Shown here in pieces: positions 33,543-43,400 of a stretch of DNA of 64,000 bases. The translations under genes were made by a program, and so were the position numbers. The DNA lies in the NCBI RefSeq assembly GCF_030268085.1, contig NZ_BSDE01000004.1:124001-188000 (forward strand), in the 5' to 3' direction. Under the pieces are notes generated by a model. The model ran no database searches. It had not been told where the DNA came from and saw only the letters and a list, made by a program, of their open reading frames with translations. The DNA comes from Geothrix limicola (lineage in GTDB: Bacteria; Acidobacteriota; Holophagae; Holophagales; Holophagaceae). The first letter of the stretch is position 1. Each line of letters starts with the position of its first letter.

Positions 33543-33916
33543 GGGCGGTCCGAAAAGGATGGGGATCGGGATCCCATTCGAGGCAGGGGGCGCACGTCAG
33601 GGAGGGCCACTGGAAGGAATGCCGAGGGCGCCATGGTAACGGGATGGCGCCTCTCGCCGCCGCACCCCAAAGGGCGATCGTCCGGGTGCAAAGGGAGCGG
33701 TGACGCGGGCTTTCGAAAAAATAAGTCCCTCGCCCGTCATGCCAAATACGACGCATCCACCGACACAAAAGGAAAGTGGCCGGGCAGGGAAAGAGGTCCG
33801 GAGACTGGGAAGCGGTCGCCGTCTCCCGTGTCAATTGGTGCAAATCGCCTTCCGGAAAGTCCGCTTGTCCCCCAAGGCCCGGTGGCCTGAATCTGGCGGG
33901 AGACTCCGGAGCCCCC
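33543..33916. other. 374-bp divergent intergenic region
   Basis: This lies between the starts of the transglutaminase-fold gene and the sugar-transporter gene. It contains the operator-like site at 33829 and no convincing ORF or terminator. A mildly AT-rich stretch (about 33715-33775) could hold promoters, but I could not define -35/-10 pairs. Confidence 0.6.
33829..33845 (+). promoter_or_regulatory. Proposed AraC-type operator upstream of the transporter/ROK/GH92 operon
   Basis: TGTCAATTGGTGCAAAT matches 16 of 17 positions of the site at 48798-48814 on the opposite strand (TGTCAAATGGTGCAAAT), and 13 of 17 of the 44663-44679 site. It reads toward the transporter gene, starting 88 bp before its ATG, so orientation to the target gene is the same in all three cases. 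Confidence 0.6.
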
Positions 33917-35044
33917 ATGCGGTTCAAGACCCTGCCCATCTTCCTGGCTTTCCTGCTCATGGGCGTGGCGGACGCCATGGGGCCGCTGTCCAGCGCGGTG
34001 TCGTCGAACCCGCTGATGGCAGCGTTGATGCCCTTCTTCGTCTTCATCGCCTTCGCACTCTTCAGCGTGCCCGCCGGTGTGTTGGCCGCGCGCATCGGCA
34101 AGAAGAACCTGCTGCTCCTGGGCCTGGCGCTCTGCACCGCCGCCGTGGCCGTGCCGGCCTTCCTGAACCCGCCCTTCCCGCTGCTGTTGGCTTCGATCTT
34201 CCTGCTGGGCGTGGGCACGACCTTCCTGCAGGTGGCAGGCAACCCGATCATGCGCGATGTGAGCGCCGAGGGTGACTACAGCCGCAACCTCGCGCTGGCC
34301 CAGGGCATCAAGGGCGTGGGCAGCACGGCCTCGGCTTTCCTCGTCACCGCCATCACGGGCCTCGCCTTCTTCGCGGCCATGGGCTGGCGGGGCGCCTTCC
34401 CGGTCTTCTTCGCGCTCATGGCTCTGGCCCTGCTGCTGGTGATGACGCTGAAGGTGGAGGAGACCCGCACCGAGGTGCCACCCAGCGTGGGCAGTTCCCT
34501 GGCCCTGCTCAAGGAGCCCGTCTTCGCGCTGGCGGTGCTCGGCATCTTCCTCTACGTGGGGGCCGAGGTCTGCATGGCCGCCTTCCTCAAGCCCGCTCTC
34601 GATGGCCTGGGCCTGAATCCCAAGGCGGCGGCGCTCTTCGGGCCCAGCCTCTTCTTCGGCACGCTCACCGTGGGCCGCCTCGTCGCGGGCAGCGTGCAGG
34701 TCTCGGCCCGCACCTTCTTCCGCCTGTCGGCGGGCCTGGGCCTCGCGGGCCTCGCGCTCGTGATGACGGGTGCCAAGCCGCTCGTGCTGACGGGCGTCGT
34801 GCTCGGCGGCTTCGGCTTCGCCAACATCTGGCCCATGCTCTTCAGCATCACGGTGGAAGAGCGGCCGGGCCGCGCCTCGGAGCTGAGCGGCCTCATGTGC
34901 ATGGCCATCAGCGGCGGGGCCCTGGTGCCCCTCGCCATGGCGCGGCTGGGCGGCGGCCGGCCCCTGGCCTTCGCCGTGCCCGCGCTGTGCTTCGGGTACC
35001 TGCTGCTGCTCTCCCTGAAGGGCGCCCGGAAGGCGGAGGCCTGA
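33917..35044 (+). CDS. FHS-family (FucP/GluP-like) sugar MFS transporter
   Basis: The ATG at 33917 follows CCGGAG; the protein is 375 aa with about 12 membrane helices. Features of the fucose/glucose-galactose:H+ symporter family are visible, especially VGTTFLQVAGNPIMRDVS in helix 4-5 (family LQVAANPL) and FGFANIWPMLFSI. It is shorter than typical FHS members (~410-440 aa). It heads an operon with the ROK kinase and the GH92 enzyme, consistent with import of the monosaccharide released by GH92 (mannose, by inference) and its phosphorylation. Confidence 0.85.
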   Translation: MRFKTLPIFLAFLLMGVADAMGPLSSAVSSNPLMAALMPFFVFIAFALFSVPAGVLAARIGKKNLLLLGLALCTAAVAVPAFLNPPFPLLLASIFLLGVGTTFLQVAGNPIMRDVSAEGDYSRNLALAQGIKGVGSTASAFLVTAITGLAFFAAMGWRGAFPVFFALMALALLLVMTLKVEETRTEVPPSVGSSLALLKEPVFALAVLGIFLYVGAEVCMAAFLKPALDGLGLNPKAAALFGPSLFFGTLTVGRLVAGSVQVSARTFFRLSAGLGLAGLALVMTGAKPLVLTGVVLGGFGFANIWPMLFSITVEERPGRASELSGLMCMAISGGALVPLAMARLGGGRPLAFAVPALCFGYLLLLSLKGARKAEA

Positions 35045-35045
35045 G

Positions 35046-36152
35046 GTGGGTATCTGGAACGACCCCCGTACCGTCCTCACCCTCGATGCCGGGGGCACCA
35101 ACTTCGTCTTCGGCGCCATGCGCGGAGGCGAAGAGATCCTCGACGCGCTGACCCTGCCCTCCCACGGGCATGACCTCGAGAAGTGCCTGGCCACGCTGGT
35201 GCAGGGTTTTGAGGAGATTCGTAGCCGCCTGACTGAAAGCCCCTGCGCCATCAGCTTCGCCTTCCCCGGCCCCGCGGATTACCCGGCGGGCATCATCGGC
35301 GACCTGGCCAACCTGCCGGCCTTCCGCGGCGGCGTGGCCCTGGGCCCCATGCTGGAGGAGCGCTTCGGCATCCCCACCTTCATCAACAACGACGGGGATC
35401 TTTTCACCTACGGAGAAGCCATCGCGGGCTTCCTGCCCGAGGTGAATGACGCTCTGGCGGAAGCGGGCAGTCCCAAGCGCTTCCGCAACCTCTTCGGCGC
35501 CACTTTCGGCACGGGCTTCGGGGGCGGCCTCGTGCACGACGGCCAGCTCTTCCTGGGCGACAACGCGGCGGCGGGCGAGATCTGGGCCATCCGCAACAAG
35601 CTGGATCGCACCTTCACCGCCGAGGAGGGCGTGAGCATCCGCGCCGTGCGCCGCGTCTACGCCACCCGCGCGGGCCTGTCTCTGGAGGAGGCGCCGGATC
35701 CCCGCGAGATCTTCGAGATCGCCCAGGGCCAGCGGCCCGGCTGCATCGAAGCCGCGCGCGCCGCCTTCCGGCGCATGGGCGAAGTGGCGGGGGATGCCCT
35801 GGCCTGCGCCGCCACCCTGGTGGACGGCCTCCTCGTCATCGGCGGCGGCCTGTCCGGCGCCGCGCCGCTGCTGCTTCCCGCCCTGGTGGGCGAACTGAAC
35901 GGCCTGCTGGAATCGCCCGCGGGCGCCCGTTTCCCGCGCCTGGAGGTGCGGGCCTTCAACCTGGAGGATCCCATCGAGCGCCGGGAATTCTTCCAGGCGG
36001 AAGTCCGCCAGATCCCCGTGCCCGGTTCTTCCCGCACCGTGCCCTACGACCCGCTGAAACGCATCGGCGTGGGCGTCTCCCGGCTGGGCACCAGCCGCGC
36101 CACCGCCATCGGCGCCTACGCCTTCGCCTTGGCCCAATTGGACCGATCCTGA
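35046..36152 (+). CDS. ROK-family sugar kinase
   Basis: The 368-aa protein starts with GTG two bases after the transporter stop. It has the phosphate-1 motif LDAGGTNFVFG, the substrate/phosphate-2 region ISFAFPGPADYPAGIIGDL and INNDGD (catalytic Asp), and the adenosine motif LLVIGGGLSGAAPLL. The ROK zinc motif (CxCGxxGCxE) is absent; the corresponding region reads AAAGEIWAIRNKLDR. Some sugar kinases of this type lack zinc. It probably phosphorylates the transported hexose in the cytoplasm. Confidence 0.85.
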   Translation: MGIWNDPRTVLTLDAGGTNFVFGAMRGGEEILDALTLPSHGHDLEKCLATLVQGFEEIRSRLTESPCAISFAFPGPADYPAGIIGDLANLPAFRGGVALGPMLEERFGIPTFINNDGDLFTYGEAIAGFLPEVNDALAEAGSPKRFRNLFGATFGTGFGGGLVHDGQLFLGDNAAAGEIWAIRNKLDRTFTAEEGVSIRAVRRVYATRAGLSLEEAPDPREIFEIAQGQRPGCIEAARAAFRRMGEVAGDALACAATLVDGLLVIGGGLSGAAPLLLPALVGELNGLLESPAGARFPRLEVRAFNLEDPIERREFFQAEVRQIPVPGSSRTVPYDPLKRIGVGVSRLGTSRATAIGAYAFALAQLDRS

Positions 36153-36169
36153 CGATTCTGGAGCAAGCC

Positions 36170-39151
36170 ATGTCCTTCCTTCGCGCCCTCCTGTGCGCCG
36201 CCCTGGCCGTCTCTGCAGCTTCCGCCGCGCCCGTTCGGAAACCCAAGCCCGCGGGTCCCAGGCCCGTGGACCTGGTGGATCCCTTCATCGGGACGGGGGG
36301 CCACGGTCACACCTTCCCCGGTCCCAGCCTGCCCTTCGGCATGATCCAGCCGGGGCCCGACACGCGGCTCACGGGCTGGGATGGCTGCAGCGCCTACCAC
36401 TTCAGCGATTCGGTGATCTACGGCTTCAGCCATACCCACCTCTCGGGCGTCGGTGTCTCCGACTACGGCGACATCCTGCTGCTGCCCGCCACGGGCCCCG
36501 TGAAGCTGAAGAGCGGCTACCACGCCAAGGGCGAGCAGGCGCCCACCTTCGATCCGAGCGGCTACGGCAGCCACTTCCGCAAGGATCACGAGCAGGCCTC
36601 CGCGGGCTACTACGCCGTCTCGCTGGACGATTACGGCGTGAAGGCCGAACTCACGGCCACGCTGCGGGCGGGCCTCCACCGCTACACCTTCGAGCGCGCC
36701 GAAGGCGCCCACGTGCTCCTGGATCTGCAGCACCGCGACGAGGTGATCACTTCCTCGCTCAAGATCGTGGACGATCACACGGTGGAGGGCCTGCGGCGTT
36801 CCAATGCCTGGGCCGCGGATCAGCCGGTCTATTTCGTCGTGCGCTTCTCCAAGCCCTTCCGGGCCGAGCTGGCGGTGGACGATCAGCTGCGCGCGGGCCT
36901 GCGTTCCGCCGAAGGCAAGAACTTGAAGGCCGTGCTGCGCTTCCAGGTGAAAGCCGGGGAGACGGTGCTGGCCAAGGTGGGCCTGTCCGGCGTGGATGTG
37001 GACGGTGCCCGGCGCAACCTCGACGGCGAGCTGCCGGGTTGGGATTTCGAAGGCACCCGCCGCGCAGCCCACGGCGCCTGGGCCAGGGAGCTGGACAAGG
37101 TCGAGGTGGAGGGCGGCACGGACAACCAGCGCGCCATCTTCTACACGGCCCTCTACCACGCCTTCCTGCAGCCCAACGTGTTCACGGATGTCGATGGCCG
37201 CTACCTGGGCCGCGATCTGAAGATCCACCGCGCGGCGGGCTACACGCAGCACACGGTGTTCAGCCTCTGGGACACCTTCCGCGCCGCCCACCCGCTCTAC
37301 ACGATCCTCGAAACGCGGCGCACCCGCGACTTCATCCAGACCTTTCTGGCCCAGGCGGAGCAGGGCGGCCTGCTGCCGGTATGGGAACTCTGGGGCAACG
37401 AAACGGGCTGCATGATCGGCAACCACGCCATCCCCGTCATCGTGGACGCCTACCTGAAGGGCATCCGCGGCTTCGATGCGGAGAAGGCCTTCGAGGCCAT
37501 GAAGAAGAGCGCCATGCAGGACCGGCTGGGCTTCGCGGCCTACCGCCAGCAGGGCTACATCCCCTTCGATCAGGAGGTGGAAAGCGTCTCCAAGACCCTG
37601 GAATACGGCTACAACGATTGGTGCATCGCCCAGATGGCGAAGGTGCTGGGGAAGGCTGATGACTACGCGGTGTTCCTCAAGCGCAGCCAGGCCTACCAGC
37701 ACCTGCTGGATCCGGAGACGGGCCTCATGCGGCCCAAGGCGAACGGCCATTTCAAGACACCCTTCGATCCCGCGGAAGTCGATCACAACTACACCGAGGC
37801 GAACGCCTGGCAGTACAGCTTCTTCGTGCCCCACGACATCTCCGGCCACATGGCGCGCCTGGGCGGCCCCGCGGGCTACGCGGCGAAGCTCGACGAGATG
37901 TTCGCTGCCGCCAGCCGCACCAAGGGACGTGAGCAGGTGGACATCACGGGCCTGGTGGGCCAATACGCCCACGGCAACGAGCCCAGCCACCACATGGCCT
38001 ACCTCTACAGCTTCGCGGGCCAGCCCTGGAAGACCCAGGCCATGGTTCGCCGCCTGATGAATGAGATGTACCACAAGGATCCCGATGGCCTCATCGGCAA
38101 CGAGGACTGCGGCCAGATGAGCTCCTGGTTCGTGCTCAGCGCCATGGGCTTCTACCCCGTGAATCCCTGCGGCGGCGAGTACGTCATCGGCTCGCCGCTC
38201 TTTTCGCGCGTGACGCTGAAGCTGGAGAACGGCAAGCGCTTCGTCATCCAGGCCCGGGGCGAAGGCCCCTACGTCCAGTCCGTGAAGCTGAACGGTCAGG
38301 CCTACGGCAAGGGCTTCCTGCGCCACGTCGACATTAAAAAGGGCGGGATGATTTCGTTCACCCTCGGCCAGGCACCGAACCAGGCCTGGGGCTCGGGCGA
38401 AGCGGACCGCCCGCACACGTCCGTGAACGAGCACCTCATCCAGCCCGCGCCCTACGTGGCCGAAGGCGACCTGCTCTTCCAGGAGCGCACGGCGGTGAAG
38501 CTGGCCTCGCCCCTGTCCGGTGCGGTGATCCACTTCACCTTGGACGGCACCACGCCCACCGAGGCCTCGCCCAGGTACGAAGCGCCCATCGAGCTGCGCG
38601 ACAGCGCCACCCTGAGCTTTGTGGCCTTCGCCAAGGGCCTGCCGCCGAGCCCCAAGGCCGAGGCCCGCTTCAAGCGCATGCCCGTGAAGTGGGGCGTCGA
38701 TCTGCAGACGCCCTTCCACCCCCAGTATTCCGCCGGAGGTGCGAATGCCCTGGTGGACGGCATCCGCGGGGGGACGGACTTCCGCCTCGGCGGATGGCAG
38801 GGCTTCCTGGGCACCGATCTCGTCGCCGTGGTGGATCTGCGGGCCGCCCAGCCGATCCGCAAGGTGGCCCTGGGCTGCCTGCAGGATCAGAACGCGTGGA
38901 TCTTCATGCCCGCCGAAGTGACGTTCGAACTGTCGCTGGATGGCCAGGCCTGGGGCCCTGCGCTTCGCGTGGCGAACCCGGTGTCCCCGAAGCAGGACGG
39001 TGCCATCATCCACGACTTCGCCGCCGAGGCGGGCGGCCAGCAGGCCCGCTACATCCGCGTGCGGGCGCGCTCCATCGGGCCCTGCCCGGACTGGCACAAG
39101 GGCACGCCGGGCGCCAGCTTCCTCTTCGTGGACGAACTCACGGTCGAGTAG
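36170..39151 (+). CDS. GH92 alpha-mannosidase-like enzyme with C-terminal sugar-binding domains
   Basis: The 993-aa secreted protein (signal LLCAALAVSAASAAP) is a GH92 family member: N-terminal beta domain (VDPFIGTGGHGHTFPGPSLP, FGMIQPGPDTRLTGWDGCS) and (alpha/alpha)6 domain with the signature DGLIGNEDCGQMSSWFVLSA, where E645 is the expected general acid. After ~770 come a chitobiase-C-like domain (FTLDGTTPTEASPRY) and an F5/8 type C (discoidin) module (NALVDGIRGGTDFRLGGWQG). GH92 enzymes are calcium-dependent exo-alpha-mannosidases that trim N-glycans and mannans; the linkage cannot be told. It is third in the transporter-ROK operon. Confidence 0.93.
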   Translation: MSFLRALLCAALAVSAASAAPVRKPKPAGPRPVDLVDPFIGTGGHGHTFPGPSLPFGMIQPGPDTRLTGWDGCSAYHFSDSVIYGFSHTHLSGVGVSDYGDILLLPATGPVKLKSGYHAKGEQAPTFDPSGYGSHFRKDHEQASAGYYAVSLDDYGVKAELTATLRAGLHRYTFERAEGAHVLLDLQHRDEVITSSLKIVDDHTVEGLRRSNAWAADQPVYFVVRFSKPFRAELAVDDQLRAGLRSAEGKNLKAVLRFQVKAGETVLAKVGLSGVDVDGARRNLDGELPGWDFEGTRRAAHGAWARELDKVEVEGGTDNQRAIFYTALYHAFLQPNVFTDVDGRYLGRDLKIHRAAGYTQHTVFSLWDTFRAAHPLYTILETRRTRDFIQTFLAQAEQGGLLPVWELWGNETGCMIGNHAIPVIVDAYLKGIRGFDAEKAFEAMKKSAMQDRLGFAAYRQQGYIPFDQEVESVSKTLEYGYNDWCIAQMAKVLGKADDYAVFLKRSQAYQHLLDPETGLMRPKANGHFKTPFDPAEVDHNYTEANAWQYSFFVPHDISGHMARLGGPAGYAAKLDEMFAAASRTKGREQVDITGLVGQYAHGNEPSHHMAYLYSFAGQPWKTQAMVRRLMNEMYHKDPDGLIGNEDCGQMSSWFVLSAMGFYPVNPCGGEYVIGSPLFSRVTLKLENGKRFVIQARGEGPYVQSVKLNGQAYGKGFLRHVDIKKGGMISFTLGQAPNQAWGSGEADRPHTSVNEHLIQPAPYVAEGDLLFQERTAVKLASPLSGAVIHFTLDGTTPTEASPRYEAPIELRDSATLSFVAFAKGLPPSPKAEARFKRMPVKWGVDLQTPFHPQYSAGGANALVDGIRGGTDFRLGGWQGFLGTDLVAVVDLRAAQPIRKVALGCLQDQNAWIFMPAEVTFELSLDGQAWGPALRVANPVSPKQDGAIIHDFAAEAGGQQARYIRVRARSIGPCPDWHKGTPGASFLFVDELTVE

Positions 39152-39203
39152 GACGGGTCCCAAAGGCCTGCTGGTGTTGGAAGAACGGCAGAAAGGAATG
39201 ATT

Positions 39204-39299
39204 TAAGCGGAGGAGAACGGAGGAGCTGAGGAAAGCGGAAATCAAAAAGAGAACGATCTTCTCTCCGCTTTCCTCAGCCCCTCTGCTTCCCTCCGCTTA
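39204..39299. repeat. REP-like inverted repeat, family B
   Basis: Two 36-bp arms (39204-39239 and 39264-39299) match at 31 of 36 positions around a 24-bp loop; all five differences are A/G transitions. The motif includes TAAGCGGAGG and GCTGAGGAAAGCGGA. It separates the convergent GH92 and thioredoxin-like genes and may terminate transcription in both directions. It is unrelated in sequence to family A. Confidence 0.8.
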
Positions 39300-39323
39300 C
39301 CGAATTCCTTGGCCTTTTTGGAA

Positions 39324-39734
39324 TTACTTCACCCATTCCGCCAGTTCCGCGCCCGTGTGCAGGATCTCTTCCCGCCGCTTCTTCTCGCGGCCGTCGGGTC
39401 CGAGCATGAGGAAGGTGGGGAACACGGAGAGGTTCCAGCGCCGGGCGAGGAGGCGGTTCTCGCGGATCTCCAGCTTGGTCTCCGTGTGGATCTGCACGGA
39501 AATGGCCACGCATCCCGCCAGGGCCGCCTGCGCCTCGGGGGAGGGCAGCACCTCCCGCTGGACGTGCTGGCACTGGGGGCTGTAGCCCGTCCAGACGTAG
39601 ACGAAGAGGGGTTTCCCTTCGGTCTGGGCGCGGGCGAGGGCGGCGCGATACTCCGCCTCACCACGGATGGGGGTCTGGGCCAGGGCGGGCAGCAGGGCCG
39701 TGAAGGCTGCGAGCAGACAAGGGCTCAAGCGCAT
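39324..39734 (-). CDS. Secreted thioredoxin-like protein lacking the first active-site Cys
   Basis: The 136-aa protein has a signal peptide (CLLAAFTALLPALAQ) and a thioredoxin fold of the thioredoxin_7/DUF255 type: PLFVYVWTGYSPQCQHVQRE, then RWNLSVFPTFLMLGPDGREK with the cis-Pro. The usual CxxC is SPQC here, so only the second cysteine remains and normal dithiol exchange is not expected. It could be a redox-inactive or single-Cys binding protein. It has its own upstream region after the terminator at 39747. Confidence 0.75.
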   Translation of the reverse strand: MRLSPCLLAAFTALLPALAQTPIRGEAEYRAALARAQTEGKPLFVYVWTGYSPQCQHVQREVLPSPEAQAALAGCVAISVQIHTETKLEIRENRLLARRWNLSVFPTFLMLGPDGREKKRREEILHTGAELAEWVK

Positions 39735-39746
39735 GGGAACTCCGGA

Positions 39747-39779
39747 TAAAAGGAAGGCCGGCGAGGAGCCGGCCTTCCT
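39747..39779 (-). terminator. Rho-independent terminator of the TonB/barrel operon
   Basis: Minus-strand AGGAAGGCCGGC-TCCTC-GCCGGCCTTCCT is a 12-bp perfect stem followed by TTTTAT. It comes right after the stop of the 223-aa barrel gene. Confidence 0.88.
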
Positions 39780-39802
39780 GGGGTTTCGACGACTGCAGAA
39801 GC

Positions 39803-40474
39803 CTAGAAGTGATAGCTCACGCCGAGCTGCAGCCAGGCGGGCGTGATGGAGTACTTGCCCTGGTCGTGGTAGTGACCGACGGAGCCGCCATTGGTCCAGA
39901 GCGGGTTGTCCATGGTCACCTGCTCGCTGCTCGTGCCGGCTTCGACGATCTGGTAGAAGCAGCGCACGGACCAGTGGCGATCCACGAAGTATTCCAGTCC
40001 GAACTTGCCGCCCAGCTTCAGGCCCTCGATGGTGTGGCTCGTGTTGCCTGCGGGGTGGACGAGGCCGTCCGCCGTGCTCGTGTAGCTGTCGTAGTCCGAG
40101 GAGACCTTCAGCTTGTTGACGTTCACGCCCAGGATGAACTTCAGGTTCTGGACCGGCGTGTTCACGATCAGCTCGCCGCCCAGCTGGGCCTGGGTGTACT
40201 TGACGTCGCGCTGCGTGAGCTGGGAGGTGTCGGAAAGGGTGCCGACCTCCGCCGTGAGGCGGTAGCCGGTGCCCGCGAAGCCGGTCCAGAAGGTGCGGCC
40301 CGCGTGGATGGAGAAGCCCTTGCTGCCGGGCAGGTCGCCCGAGATGGACTGGCTTCCCTTGTTGAGGTCGATCCCCGTGAACCAGGGGCCGGTGGGATCC
40401 TCCGCGCGCAGGCCGAGGGAGCCGATGGCGGCGAGCGCCAGCACCGAGAGCATAGTCTTTCTTGCCATGTGCAT
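39803..40474 (-). CDS. Outer-membrane beta-barrel protein (223 aa)
   Basis: A signal peptide (KTMLSVLALAAIGSLGLRA) is followed by alternating beta strands, a pattern typical of 8- to 10-stranded barrels, ending with the outer-membrane terminal strand LGVSYHF. No SusD, OmpA or OmpW motif is decisive. It is the third gene behind the TonB receptor (12 bp) and ends at a terminator. Alternative start: the ATG two codons later (MARKTML). The function is unknown; it may assist the receptor. Confidence 0.75.
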   Translation of the reverse strand: MHMARKTMLSVLALAAIGSLGLRAEDPTGPWFTGIDLNKGSQSISGDLPGSKGFSIHAGRTFWTGFAGTGYRLTAEVGTLSDTSQLTQRDVKYTQAQLGGELIVNTPVQNLKFILGVNVNKLKVSSDYDSYTSTADGLVHPAGNTSHTIEGLKLGGKFGLEYFVDRHWSVRCFYQIVEAGTSSEQVTMDNPLWTNGGSVGHYHDQGKYSITPAWLQLGVSYHF

Positions 40475-40486
40475 TCTCCCTTGGGA

Positions 40487-43400
40487 TTAGAAGCGGAACC
40501 CGAAGCTCGCGGTGACCCGGCGGCCGTCATTCCAGTAGTTGTTCGTGGTGCCGGGTTCGGTGGTGCCGAAGCGGGTCACGTCGAGGATCAGGTGGCTGAC
40601 GCCAGTGGTGTCCGTGGTGTTGAAGGCCGTGTTGTAGGAATTCACGAAGTGGTTCAGCACGTTGTCGATCTTGATTTCGCCGAACATGCGGAGCTTCGCC
40701 CAGACCGGCACTTCGTAGTTGATCTGGCAGTTCAGGAACCAGCGGTCGTTCTGGGTGTTGGCGTTGCGGCCGCCGAAGTACTTCTGGTAGCCGGTGGGCG
40801 CATCGGGATAGGCCACGCCGTTGGCGTCGTTGGGCAGGTTGGGGATGGCCGGGTTGAAGTCCACGGTGGTGGTGGATCCGAAGTGCGATCCGGTGGCGTA
40901 GCGCAGGAACCAGCCCGTGGTGATGCGGCCCGCACCGGCGGGATGCATGGTGGTGAGGAAGAGGTTGATGCGGTGGGTCTGGTCGTTGGCCAGCAGGCCG
41001 TAGGGCGCGAAGTCGTTGGCCTTGCCGTTGGCGACCTGCCACTGGCGCTGGCTGTAGTAGCCGCTGACGCCGTAGTCGGCGATCATCTGCCCGGCCACGT
41101 CGCTGCCTTCGTTGTTGCCCGTGAGGCGGCTGTAGGTCCAGTTGCCGCCGAAGGTGTACCAGCTCTTGCGCACGGTGAAGTCCAGCTCCAGGCCCTGGTA
41201 GTCGCGCTTCAGCTCGTTGCTGTTGAAGACGCGGGTGACCTGGGAATACATGGAGGGCAGGCCCGAGTGGGTCGGGTCCGTGAGCAGCACCATCTGATCC
41301 GGCGTGTAGTCCTGGGCGAAGGCCCAGTCGCGGCGCCAGCTGCGGTTCACGTACGTGATGCGGAAACTGGAATTGTTCTTGAAGTTGTGGGCGAATCCGA
41401 GGGTATATTCGTCCATGTAGGGCACCTTCAGACTGCCGTCGATGCGCGTGGTCTTGGAGGTGTCGTTGAAGGCCAGCACCTTCTTGTAGTTGTTGAGGTC
41501 GTAGAACTGGCTGAGGCTGAGGAAGCGCAGGCCGTACTGGTCAACCCCGCCCACCATGTCGCCGGGGCCCGCGGCGGGCTGTCCGGCGATGCCCGTGAAC
41601 TGGCGGTCCACCTCGATCTGTTCTTCCGACTTCGTGAGGTACTTCGTGAAGGCCTGGGGCAGGTAGCCCAGCAGGCGGGCGGCGGTGAAGGTCACGAGGT
41701 TGGCGTTATCGCCCTTCACGTCGTAGCGGATCTGCACCCGAGGCGAATAGTCGGAGGTGGTGAACACCGTCGAACCATCCGCGTCCTTGGCGATGAACTT
41801 CTCCCAGCGCAGGCCGCCCATCACGTTCCAGTGGCTGTTGAGGGTCCACTGGTCGTTGACGTAGAGGGCCTGGTGATCGTTGTTGTAGGTGCCGCCGCCG
41901 CCGAGGAAGGTCATCACCGAGGGGATGGGGCCGCTGTAGCCCCCGCCGCTCTCGCCCACACTGGTCCAGTTGGTGCCGCCGGTGTGGATCGTCGGAATGA
42001 CGATGTTTCCGCTGCCGTTGATGTACATGCCCGGGGCGCGGAAGAGGGCATGGTTGGTGCCCCAGCCGCCCGGGGAGACACGCTGGGACTGGTAGTAGTC
42101 CACGCCGAAATCCACCTCGTGATTGCCGAAGGCTTCGAGGTTGGCGGTGACGTTGAGGTTGGCGTTGGTGTTGCGGTCGCCGTCCACGCCCGGGGAGAAG
42201 TAGCCGAAGGGCCAGCCGTCGGAGACGCGCGATCCGCTGGCATTGGTGCCGTAGGCGAGAACCTTCTGGCCGTCGCCGCCCTGGGCGACATCGCCGGTGC
42301 CGTAGGTCTGGTCGGTCTTCGCCTTGTTGAACTTGCCTTCGATGAACCAGTTGGAGCTGAGGATGCCGCGGTAGACCAGGCTGAGGTTGCGCTGGGCCGT
42401 CGTGTTCTGGCCCAGGGCCGCGATGGCGCTGGTGTTCCAGAGGTCGTCGTAGTAATCCGTGGGGCCCTTGGTCTGGTCGGCCTTGAGGTAGCCGGCTTCC
42501 AGCGTGTGGTCCGTGTTGATGGCGAAGGTCAGCTTGCCTTCGTAGTATTTGTAGTCGTTCTTGCGGGCGATCTCGGTGCCCGCATCGAAGCGGGTAAAGC
42601 GGTAACCCGAGGGCACGAGGCTGCCGGCGGTGGGAAGTCCGGTGGTGGGGTCGGTCTGGGTGAGGGCGTTGATGTTGCTGGCCCAGGTGGGGCCGTTGAC
42701 CCGGGCCACGCGGAGGGGCCGGTTGTTATCGACGCCCCAAGCCAGAATGCCCGTGTCCGTGCCGCCGGGAACGAGAATCGTCGCCAGGGCGAAGCGCAGT
42801 CGGCCGGGAATGATGGGGCCGTTGAGGGTGATGTCGTAGTGCGGGCTGATGGTGTCCTGGTTGATGGAGCGGTAGTCATCCTGGGGCCGGGTGGACTTCC
42901 AGTTCAGGCGGGTGGCGCTGGAGCGGATGGAGCCGTGGAATTCGTCGCTGCCGGTCTTCGTCGTGACGTTGATGGCGCCGCCGAGCACGCGGCCGATGCG
43001 GGCGTTCAGGGGCGACAGGATGACCTGCACGTCCTCGACGTTGTCCTCCACGAACCAGTTCTCGCCGCCGAAGTAGCCCCGGCTTTCGTTCTTCACCTGG
43101 GCGCCGTTCACCTGGTACATCGTGTTGTTCGTGCTGCCGCCGCGGATGGTGGGGCGGTAGGTGTTCGTGTCGTTGACCACGCCCGGTGTCAGCATGGCGG
43201 CGCCGAAGAAGCCGCGGTCCTGGGTGGGGATGGTGGCCAGTTCCTCCTGGCTGAAGTTGCTGGCGATCTTCGTGTCCGTCTTGGGAAGGGCCACGCCCTC
43301 GCTCACCACTTCCACCGTGGCCGTGGCCACCGTCTGGGTGCGCAGGGTCAGGTCCTGGCGCGAGACCACGCCCAGGCCCAGGTGGATGTCGCGGATCTCG

